From Bugula neritina (lineage: Eukaryota; Bryozoa; Gymnolaemata; Cheilostomatida; Bugulidae), in contig OZ037767.1 of assembly GCA_964035545.1 (NCBI GenBank), positions 7,678,207-7,742,206 of the forward strand: 64,000 nt of DNA, in the 5' to 3' direction. Shown here in pieces: positions 36,401 to 48,400 of this stretch. The translations under genes were made by a program, and so were the position numbers. The notes under the pieces are model-generated. The model was not told where the DNA came from. It made no database searches and saw only the letters and a program-made list of their open reading frames with translations. Every line of letters begins with the position of its first letter. Position 1 is the first letter of the stretch.

Positions 36401-39400
36401 CAGTTACAATAGTAAGACATTGACCTGGTACACTTCGCTGATTGGCTGAGTTTTACCTGGTCTATTGGGGGAAGAGAGATTAACTATTTACTATGCTGAA
36501 GGCTTAGCAATAGCCATAGTTTTTAAGGTGTTAGAAAATTATGCCACACACTTAGCTATATAACTACAGTATTTAGAAAATAGCCATAAGTATTGTCTCA
36601 AGGGAGACAACTGTGATGTTTACCACAATATGTTCAGCACTTAAGTTTTATTCAATCCACAAAGTTACTACAATGGTGGCAGCAGTGGGATTCTGAATAA
36701 CTAAGTATCACCAAAGAGAACAAGATGGCCCAAGGGGAAAAAGAGAGGACAACCCCTGGAGCGCCAGAGACAGTAGCCCACACAATTGAGGCTCTGGTGA
36801 CAGCCCTCCAAGAATTACAGGAGACTGGGCAAGCGCCACCTGGTGACAGGTACCACCTCAAACCCTCGATTTTCGGAGACGAAAGGAGATGTCGAGCAGT
36901 TCATCCTGGAGTTTGAGGATGTGGCCACCATTGCTGACTGGCCAGGAATGGTGAGCATCTTTCATCTCTGGGCCTGTTTGACAGGCCGGGCCAAGAGTTT
37001 TGCACTTGGGCCTGGCGAAGCTCACATCATGCAAGCTTTCAGGGCCCAATTTGGCCTGACGACCGAGGAGGCCTCAGACCAACTACAAGCTATGAGAAGG
37101 GATCGGAGGACGTTTTTGGAAGACCACGCTAACGCGGCGAAACGATTGGCTCAGGCTGCCTTTGGTCAAGTCACGGATGCCGAGCAATGCCTGCAAATAG
37201 AGAAACGGAACAAGGACCCGATCGCCTTGGCGTGGAGACAGAGCTATAGGGCAGGGCATCGTCTATCGGTGGGAGCACGGCCATCTTTCGACCGAATTCC
37301 ACTCATTTTGGTCAAATATTTAAGTTTTGGTATTATTTCAATTTATTTTATCAAACGCTTACATTTTTGTCACATGGACCCTATTTTTGATATATAATGT
37401 GGAAAAATGGAACATGTATAAAAAAACTGTTTATGTGGTTTCCAATATCTCGTTACTGCACCTACCCCATATCTACTGTACATTAAAAACTGATATCTAG
37501 ATTATAGCGTTTGTTTTTATATATGGTGCATGTTTGAGCTGATGCCTTAATATAAACTTGCAAATTACACTTTGAAATGTGCTGCAAAAGCCTCAATTTC
37601 AAGCTAAAACAGAAGATAATTTTGACCCGGGAGGGCTCTCTTCCACCCCTCCCGTACCCTCTCAGGCAGCCCATTGTGCGCGCCAGAGTTGTCCTTCCTA
37701 TTGTCCCAGAGTACCAGCTGATAAATTTTTATACCAACATGCCACTGGTCACTGCTGCTGGTTTTCTTGATTCTATTGGCTCTCCTTCTTTTGCTTCAAC
37801 CATCCTGCTTTGCTATTCTCGTATGCAAGCCTACCTAATTATTCTGAATCTCGCCGCTGCCACTAATGTACTGACTTTTTTGGGTAGAAAGGAATTAAGT
37901 GGGGAGCGTACCTCCACAGTATAAAAAACAAGATAGCTTGTCCGTGTTGAGTAGAATAATCTTTATTAGGTGCTACAAATTTATCTGTTTGTCTTTACCA
38001 GGCGAGCTCCAGTGGAAGACTGACCCTACTCTAAACCTATCTTTGCTTAACAATGTACTAAGAAATAAAAATCAGTTTATTGTTCAAAAAACATTTTTGG
38101 AAAAGATAATGTATGATTTCCTATCTCCTCCCTCATAGTTATATAAATAAAGAGCAAAGCCTAGATTACTAACAAAAATAATTGCCTGTAAGCCCATAAG
38201 TGTGTTTAGGACTGTATATAATATAGCAATTTGCTTACACTGTAATAACTTACATGGGGCACCCAGGTAGTAGCCATCCACACATCATAGTCTGCTGCCG
38301 AAGCTAGTTTTGTATTTTCGTAGCCATTGTAACTCTTTCCATCTCCAACAGTGAACTCATATCCACCAGGCGTAGAAAGCTTTGTGTCATCAGCCAGTAT
38401 CTCAGCTGTTATGTAACAATTTTGAGTGAGAGTAAGACTTGTTCTAGATACTGACTTGGAGCGAGAAGATGAGAGACAGCTACTATCAGATACAGCCCTT
38501 TTACTCCTGTTCTTTTTTTGAACCAGTATCAAGTAAGACCTGCAGCAAATGTTACTCAAAAGAATCATTTGGTCGTACTATTTACTATGTGATTTGTCTG
38601 ACAAAATCGTGGCTAGTCAATCACAAGAGAGGGGCTCATGGACTCATGGAAATTTTTAGAGAACTTCTAAGTGATTCTCAGGAGTGTGTGGCCGAGCCTT
38701 TAGGCTAATTATAATTACTATGCTTAAGATTCTATGTCCTTGACAGGTTGTCACATTAAAACTAATTTCAGACACTAGGTTATATTTTATTGTGACAGGA
38801 ATAATATTGATCGTTTTATTCATAGTTCAAAAACTGTGCTTATCTGACATAGAAAAGAAAGTTTGGGTAGCAGCCATGAAAATGTTCTTTCTCAAAATTT
38901 GAAGCAAATATTATCATTTATATGGTTTACTACTATTTATGTGCTTTATAAAGCATATAAATAGTAGTAAGCCATATAAATGATAATATTTGCTTCAATT
39001 TTTTAGAAAGAATAGGTTAGTTATTATACATTGTATAAACTAAAATTATTATACTAGATAAAAAATTTTTGTAGTGCTTCAATATTGGAGTTCTCTCAAC
39101 AACATTTTTTCTTTAAAATCACTGGCTTAACAAATTGGCTGCTGTCATAACGTAAAGATATCTTGCAAAGTTGCTTATAGATTACAACTGTGACTATAGC
39201 TCTAGCTGAAACACAGGTGTCATGCAGCTTCTTTTCTGCAAACATAACCAAAATGATCTTGATATAGTTTTTGCAGAGTCATGCAATCAAATTTTAAAAA
39301 TCAAATTTTTTCAGTGAACTGACATATGGAGATGCAACTTTTGGTTGAACACTGAATTATATCAAAGAATCAACTTGACAAGCTGAATCACCTAATCACC

Positions 39401-42400
39401 ACCATATTGCTTGATTATGATACAAAGTATATACAGTACAACCTTGCAATTTTTGTGGTTAAAATAAAATACTGAATAATTATACCTTATTTTAACAATT
39501 TCTGTCTGAAGTGGTAAAATGATGATTGTAACTTTTCCTGAAGACACCACAGGCTTGGTAAACCAGCTCTGATTCTTGACTAAAATTTATAATCAATTTT
39601 AAAAAAAAAGTGAAAATTAAACAAGGTCAGCAAGTTAAAAGTTATAATTTATAAAAAACAGCATGAGAAGAGCTGAAATGATTACAAAATGAAAGCGGTA
39701 ATATAATTGTCATTTGTCAATATAATCGCCTGTTTGAATGGCTGATAATAGTGATAAGACCAATTGTAGTTCTAGAAGAGCTTTGCGATCATTTTTATTT
39801 ACATATCATAAGCTTTAACCCAAATAAATTTAGCTATAGAATGTTGTGGACTTTATGAACTAATGCTGGGACAAAACCAAGAAAATTCAAATACGACTGC
39901 ATTGAGATATGTAGCCTTTGGTAGTGCCTTGAATAAAAATGTTAGTTATTATAGCAGATCGAACTAAGCTTGCAATGTCACAATAGATCTATTTATAAGA
40001 AAATGTTTTTACCATGCTATGTCTTATATAGTGCTTTAATTAAGAAGCAGCTGTGGTCTAGGGGTTAGAACATCTGCTTAGTAAGCAGGAAGTCATGGGT
40101 TCGAGCCCAGACAAAGACCATTGGTTATGTTAGGAAGAGCATCTAGCCATAATCGCTCCTGTCCCCATCTGAATGAATCTATAGCCCGATTTAACAAAAA
40201 AACTTTTTATCAAGGCTATCTCACAGGAATTGTGACTATAAATTTTTGCGTAACTTTATAGTGTTTTAATTGTAGGTGAAATAATTTTTCGACAAGACAA
40301 ATCATAAACCATATGTGTACTTTGCAATAAGCTTTGTACCTTGTGATGGTTGAAGATTCTTCGAAAAAAGTTGTTATTTATTGTTGCAGAGCATAGCAAT
40401 TAGTCCCAAAATTTGAAAAAAACTTTTGGAGAATATTACCCCACGATATAAAAAATTATATGAGATGGTAAGTTGAAATAAAATATAATACTAACTGATG
40501 AATTCAGTAACAGTAGTTGCTGGTAGACTGGCAGGACTTGGCGCATATACTGAACCAGCTTGAGCTGTGCATTTTATCACAGAAGCAGACGTTAGATTAC
40601 ATATAGAAGTCTTTTCTTCACCCTGATTGGTTAATGTGAAGTTTACTAATGGTATGAAACCAGTTGTTTTGTTGTAGCTACATTCGATCTAAAAGAGAAA
40701 ACATTTCTTTTACCACTAAACACTGCAATATGTACAAAATAATTATGCATTGATAACTTTGTGCTTTTTATCTACATCAGTAAACCAGCTATGTACAGCT
40801 GGCTGACCCATCAATGCAGTTTCAAGACAATACGCAATGTTGAATGCAGTTTTAGAAATATGTTGAAATGGATTCCTGCCAGAAGAAAATTATATAGCAG
40901 TAATCAGCGTTTGTTGTAATTGTAGGTAAACTCACTAAATAATAAGTATTTACTCCTGTGTATTCTCCAGGTTTGCTTAAGGATATATTTATGCAGTTTT
41001 CTTTTGCTGATTCCAAAACAATGCTGGGTGAAGTTGTTGGTTCTACAGCAAATTAAAGGTTTTGGAAAGTGATATTTCATATATTAGAGTAAAGACATAA
41101 TTTTGATACAAGTGAATTTAAACCAAATGCCAGTTTCTGAATATATTCATGCTATAATTTATGGCAAATTTTAACTGTTTGGTAAACTTCTCAAGAACTG
41201 ATTATAATATTGTAAATTTAAAAAATAGTTCTTACCAATATTTCCAGTCATAACTGTCAGCTCTTTGGTTGAATTCTTGTTTTGTTCATTTCTAGCCTCC
41301 ACTTCAAACTGGTAGCTGGTGTTGGCCATCAGATTAGAGAAAACATTTTGTTTACTGAACCCTGGCTGAGGAGAACTTTTCATCCTGAAACTCAATTCTG
41401 TTGTATCATTTGGTCCACACCAACTCAAAAGGGTCTATTAGAAAGTCACAAAACATTGCATACAGTCTAAAAGGGCATAAGAGACTACTGACATTTAGCA
41501 GCGCTTTTTTTGCCAAAATTACATTATAGAGATTATAATATTATGTTTTGTACAAATCAATGAATGAGCATACCTGGTTTTTGATAATTATAACTTTCCG
41601 GTAACTTTTCCAGTCATCTTGATAAACATACTCATCTATATAATCTATTTTTCCGACAAACTCTGGTGCTGAAAAAAAATGTCACTGAACATGTGTGAGG
41701 ATCTTGTGATACATTTGAAGGTTTAACCTGTAGACTTATGGTACATTTTTCAATGCTTCAGCTTTATAAAATTGTTGTGTAAGCTTTATAGTGGTCCCGT
41801 TGTTTATCAAGGTAACTTTGTAAGTTTGCAAAACAGTTTATCCGATAATTGACTAATTACAAACATAATTTAAAAGAAAACATCATTACAAATTTTGAGT
41901 TGGTATTTTAAATGTCTCTAACTCTAACAACCAAATTATTATCAAACCTTCACATGCCGTATGGCTGCTGGATTCACCTATATCTCCTTCACCAGCTTCA
42001 TATATCACTTTAAGTTGACACTCAACTAGCTGATAAGGTTGATATCCTTCTTTTACATCTTGACTCTTTGTAGTGTTACTAACGTTTTTCCAATCCATCA
42101 AATTAGTGCAAACAAACTGTAAAGAATTATTTAGCAAAGTCAAAAAAAAAAATCATGAGCATAAAACATATAATTGAGCGATTAGAACACAAGATGACAT
42201 ATCTCACTTGATAACTGATAATTGTGCCATAAGTATACTCTGGAGGTTCCCAGGATAAGGTTACAGAGTCTTCTGATTTTCCAAATACAGTCACTGCCGG
42301 TGCATCAGATGCTGAAAATAATGTAGAATGCTTGATCAAGATTTACAAAAACACTGTGTGAAACCTGTGGTCAGAAAAACAAATTAATAAATAACGATAT

Positions 42401-45400
42401 TAGACTTAGTTTCAATCTATAAGATTTTTTATAGAAGAGCATAAAAAGTGAAAACATTAAAGTTATTAGCTTCAATGCAGAATGTTTTGTTTTTGTATGA
42501 GCAAAAAATAACATTCATTTATTTTAGTAGATAAAAGAAGAGACAACTAAAGACAACATTTGAAATAAAAGTTCAGATGGTAATGCAAACTTTCTATTGA
42601 AATTTTAATCTTTATAGGTATTTAATGTCAAAATAAAATAATTTGTGTGATGTGTATTATTTTTACTTTTGATTTATATTTTGATATGTTTTTATTTTAT
42701 ATTCAATCATGGCCTAAAATAGGGAGCTATCAAAAATTGACAATATAAAAACTCCAGAAAATTAAATGCAAATTGATGCCAAAATTGTTACAAACATATT
42801 ATATGAAAAAAAGCACATTCGCTCACGTAAACTTTCTGTGATGACTGTGTGAGTAGCTGGTGTATCTGACTTCTTGTTACCATTATTTATAGTCCATACT
42901 GAGAATGTTATGGAAACTCCTCCAGCATCAGCTGTAAATGTAGCCATGCTGTCAGATGTGACTTTTGTTGAGCCACCGGTGATTGTCCATTCATAGCTCT
43001 TTATAGAAATGCAATTGATGGTAGTTGGGGCCTGTAAAATGTACATGTGCATGTATAGTGCTTGTTATTGGCTTCGACTTTTTTATGTCGAATTGCAAGA
43101 TACTAAACAGATGCAAAGTATGTTGTGCATCGGCATTATTTTTATGCGCTAAACAACATTTTACAAAAAAAATATATACTGATGTAGTGTCAGTATATAT
43201 TTATACACATCATTCTATGCACAGGAAACAAAATTATATTTATGGTTATGATGGATAGTTGCCGAATAATTATGTGTATGCATATCCTTCATACATAAAT
43301 TATGACAGAACCAATATAAGAAAATACTCTAATATTGAAAAAAGTAAATGTGAGAGAAATTTATAACCAGTTGAAAACTCCTAAATAACTTAGTAGGGTA
43401 AATTTAAAATACAGTTCATGCAAGTTACAACACAGACACATTTAGCACTGGTGGCAGTTTGAATAGTTCATGAGCTACAGTAGTTTAATCGAGTGAAATA
43501 ATCAGGCTAACTTGCACTGGCTGTGAAAAAATTGACAGCTAATATAAAATTGGTTTTCAATTTTATTACACTTTCAGTAGGTAATAAAACTGTTTCCAGT
43601 TGATTATAGTTTGAAATATTGAGCTGTAACAACGAATAGTTATATAATAACCATGGGTGTGCGCATGCATGCAGCTACTGGTCAAAGTAACCTCGTATAC
43701 ATTATCAATGAGTTTCTACCATCAATAATACATTTATATAAATCTCATATACATTATAATAGGCATATAAATAGTTAAATTAGATTTGCATCATATTTCA
43801 ATTATGAATATAGAATATATGCTTTCCAGTTTTACAGGAAGTGCTTATTACTCACCGTCCATGTTGCTGTGTATTTCCAAGTTTTAGCACCATTTAGAAG
43901 CAGTCTTCTAGCTGTTAGTACTATATCAGAGGGAGGATCTGGTGCTGAAGAAAAAAACTTGCCATGTTTTAAAAATTAGGGTTTTTCATAAGAAATTTAC
44001 TGAAATGCAGGAAGTTCAGCAAAACTTAACAACTATAATACCAGTTTAATTGAAGTTGTCAGCAGTTGAATTTTGATTTCTTTTAGGCATTAAAATTATA
44101 CATAATAGCATGCAGTGTGAATTTCACAAAATGTTATAAATACATATTCAGTACATGCTAAATATAATAAAGTCACCTACTGTTACAAAAGCTTTTGTTT
44201 CTAGCTTTTAATGAAATATTGTTTGATGAAAGCTTTTTGTGAAAGCCTTTGCAATAGCTTTTTAATGGTAGCTTTTTGCTGTTTTATGAGTCAGTACAAC
44301 TCAAGAACCAAAAGAAGAAAATTGGCTGTGATAATTTTCTGTCAATTTTCCTTTTGTTAAAGAAGCAGGCAACCTAAACTGTATTGCTCAAATGATCGTT
44401 AAAGTATTGTAAGAAATATAGACTGTTGGCATCAAGCAAAATGTTAAGTTGTATCCTGCATCTGTGTAACCAGCTATCACAACACGTACACATAGGCATT
44501 TGTGCCACTCAGCTGTCACACCCAGCTAAACTTTTTATAAAAGTTCTGTCCACACTAATTGTATATTAGTTGCTATTGTTTATCAGAGATATAACATCAC
44601 ATATACGGTTTTCATTACCAATGGCACCGTTAAAAAAAGCACAAGTAAAAATGGCACAAAGCATGGTAAAGTAGGTACAATGGCACAAAGCATGGTAAAG
44701 TAGGTACAATGACACATTATCGAGATACGGGTTTAGGATAGGATTGAGTGTTTGGAATAGGAGCTTAGGTTTGCAGAATGGGGGCTTAGGTTTGGATTTG
44801 AAGTTTAAGGGTTGAGGGTCTGAGTTTAGGGCTTGGAAAAGTTTGACGTTTGTGTGCCATTTCTTCGTATACTTTTATTTCCTATTTTATCTTATTTACT
44901 TTTTCATGCTATTATTACCTGTGCAACGTTCACCTAAAATCCATATATGCATCTATAACAGATGACGAGCAGCATACCTGTACACTGCTTAGTCATTACA
45001 TGCAGAGAGATAAAAGGTCCAGGACACGTATCAGAATTTCCTGTAGAATGAGACACTAGAAATCTGTAAGCTGTTCCTGAACTCAACTGAGGGGCAGTAA
45101 AACTCACTCTACCATTTTCCTTCTCAACATTCAGATTGGGTTCGCCAGTCAAACTGACTTCATACCTGTATATTGTAAAAAAATACAAAGTTATATAGTT
45201 ACTGTTATGCACAGATTTTGTTTTTTTTTATTGAGCAACAGACAATAATTAGTTTGGTATCAGTATTTTTTAGATGTTGAGAGAAACATGCTTTTTATCA
45301 TGTCACATATACTTACTGCAATTTGCTGTAATCAATTTTAGGGTTACAATTAAAAAGCCAGGGTTGGGATTCACGATTCCATTGGCTGAAAGATGCTGTT

Positions 45401-48400
45401 ACAAAAGTATTGTCTGTATATACTATGTCAACATCCCTTGCTACACTAAATGTTGGAATATGATCTACAATAATTATATAAGTGATTAGTTATAAAGTGG
45501 TTTGAATACACTACTTGACCAAGACTTATCACAGCTTTGTATTAACTTTTATAAAACAAGAACATATTACACTTGAGTAAAATACCAGTAGGAATGTATA
45601 GGCAGATATACATGTATAAACTTTGTGCATTTACAAAATCAGAGCGACTATGCTTTTGACTACTAAACCTAATAGAATGTTATTACATGATAAAAGTTAG
45701 TAAACAGAGTCCTAACTTTATAACATAAAATTAATGATTGAATAATTTTGAAATTAACCTTTGAAACTGCATTTCGGTGATATCATTTTATTCAGCAAAT
45801 TGTGATTGAATACTGTTAACATAATCAAAATAGTCTGAAAAAAATATTTGTATTATTGTTCAAGCGTTTTTAAAAATAATATTATAAATGCATAGCAAAA
45901 AATCCTTAGAGTGAGTCCAGCAACATTGAATAACATTTAATTGTCAGATTGCTAGTTAGCATGTGGGTGAGGACAGCTGTTTCTAACAGATGCAAACCAC
46001 ATTTGAAGGCTGCTTTGCGTTAATTGAGGCCAAGAAATAAATTAAAAAGCTGATTCAGAAATTTTAAGGGATAAAATAAATTATATTAGTAAGCTAAATG
46101 CAATATACTCTGCTCACCATAGCCATATATTTCAACTTCTCTGAATGCTACTCCTAGAGTATTATCAGTAAGTATGGCAAACTGTTGTATGTATGGTGAT
46201 ACATTCAGTGCACATAACACATTAAACAAAACCCCTTGAGGATCTTGATCATATCTACATATTTTCCAGTTATTGTTTGACCCAGTGTTTGGTGGTTTGT
46301 TTACATCATGTGGCTCGGAGTTAGTCAGGTAATACATCTGCTTTAGTCTGTCAGCTATAAATAAAGATTAAAATAGATAATTATAGAACTAGTTAGTGAC
46401 TGAACAATATAACCAATAAAACTGTTCTAATTTATGACTTTATTTCATATTTGTTGTTCAAATGCACAGCACTTGGTAATAAATATCACCGTATCCAAAA
46501 AATTGCAAATTGTGTTCAAATCAAAAGTAGTCAGAGGTAGCAATTATTTAGTGTTATTCTAATCGTTTTTAAAAAAAAGTGATGGGTTACTCAACTAACT
46601 GATAAAAGCTATTTTTATTATGAATATTTGCCCTACTAATGAAGAAAAGTAAAGGTGCAGAATTTTCACAGACTGCCAATAAGCACTGTTGAAATTACAT
46701 TAACAATTGTGATGAGAATACATTAGAGTTTGCACATTATTGATATTTGGAGTATGACACCCGGTTTTTAGAGCTTAGATTCTTTCACAAATATTGCAAT
46801 AATTTTCTTAACTTTCCGAAAAAATACAATATAATATAAGATAGAACTAATCATTGAGAATATTATTAATTTAGATCTATGTTTCATACTATGTTTTGTA
46901 TTAGCCATATGTAATTGTTAATCAAAGGTTTTGCAATGAAACTGCACAGATCAGTAAATAAAATACTAAATGTATTTAAGTAGTTCAAAATCTTTTACTT
47001 GGCATTTTATTAGGTTTGACAGTGACATACATAGAATTATATACAAGTTAAAAAAACAAAAAATGGTTCTTCTTATGGAGCACCAGTGCACATAAACTCT
47101 AAGATAATATCAATCAGATCAAAAGAGGTAATTAAAGGTTCATGGAAAGCTTAAATTATTTTGTTAATTGCCATTTTGTATATTAGTTATTATGATGACG
47201 TTATGTTTGTTATTAGTATAAAAATCGTACCACAAGGGTTTCCATTACAGCCACTATCTTGAGCATATATTCTGGCAAACTGGAAGATGATTTTTTTTCC
47301 CAAGTCTACTTTCCACCATTCACCGGCTTTAGACTGTCCTGTGTTAGAGTAGCTACTGTCTATTTTACCATCAATAGCAACTTCAGCAGACCAGTTACTA
47401 TCACCTCCTGTATAATTTGACTTCTGGTAGGCTGTGCCTTTAGTAGCATAATTTATTCCTGAAATTACAAAAATAATATGGCATTGTATAGAAATATACA
47501 TACATGTAGTGCATGAAGATGTTAGCCAATAATTCTTAAAGTCATTAAAGTTTTAAAGTCAATGTTTTAATAAAAGTATATCATGCAAAAGTTTGCATGA
47601 CAATATCACTATAACCAGATAATATGCATGTCTGGTGTGATCAAAATTGTATTTTCTATTAAGCTATGGCCATGTGATATTCATAACCTTTGATCAGCAA
47701 TGAGTTTCATGATTTTTAATAGAATAGTTGGCGCCAGAAACAAATATTACTGAAACCTTGTATGAGACTTCACCTCACAGCTTTGATGTAAAATCAGCCT
47801 TGCAATAGGCTAATTCTTTGCCATTCAATGATTTATGAATGCAGTGAAAAATTGGCACTGAACCTAGCTTTCTAAAAATAAACAACTCTGTCTACTTTGA
47901 ACAATAATTAAAATTATTTTCATATGAAATAGTAGAATTAGGTAAGGTAAAGTTTATTTACCAAAGTGTTCTGCAAAATATAATTAAGAATAAAATGAAC
48001 AAATTCTTTTTATTCTATTTATTTTAAGAATTTGATGGATCACTTATCCAATGTCTGATTAATTTGTGTAAGTAAAATACCAATCGGGAAAATCTTGATC
48101 TTGGAGTCATCTGTTGAGATAATAACTTTAGTAACATGCACAATTACATTTTTAGACAAAAACTATCATTGTTTTGTTAGGAAAAAACTAGCCTCTAAAC
48201 AATGGTTGTATAAGGTTTTGCAGAATTGAAAAAGGATAAAGATCTACAATGTAATAAAAACATCGAAGTTTTAAAAATGCATTCAAACAGATTTTCAATA
48301 TTGAAAGAAGTCTGGGAATTGTTTCAAACATTTTTACTTCCATAAAACACTGTAGCTAGTAGAAAATGCTTTGCTAAAAAATCAATGAAAGAGCTAATTT

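Larger units (their letters stand above)
32307..36463 (+). mobile_element. ISL2EU-like DNA transposon with 1.08-kb inverted arms
   Basis: The ends are AGACC(A/T)GGTAAAACTCAGCC-like on both sides (left copy has ATG for AGG), flanked by AT/AT, the target duplication expected for ISL2EU. Left arm 32307-33388 and right arm 35383-36463 are near-perfect inverted copies. Between them lies a split, broken DDE transposase gene. Long arms and the AT duplication are seen directly; the family assignment comes from the transposase motifs. Confidence 0.85.

Noticed and set aside
37577-37924. 115-codon hydrophobic plus-strand frame
   Set aside because: It is antisense to the leader and LTR of the inverted gypsy piece; the hydrophobic look comes from CT-rich sequence.
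40047-40119. tRNA gene
   Set aside because: The anticodon arm and T arm look good, but the 5' and 3' acceptor halves do not pair and a SINE body follows.
44160-44300. Repeated AGCTTTTT words as a possible CRISPR-like or regulatory array
   Set aside because: Spacing is irregular and the words are low-complexity; no CRISPR is expected in an animal nuclear genome.
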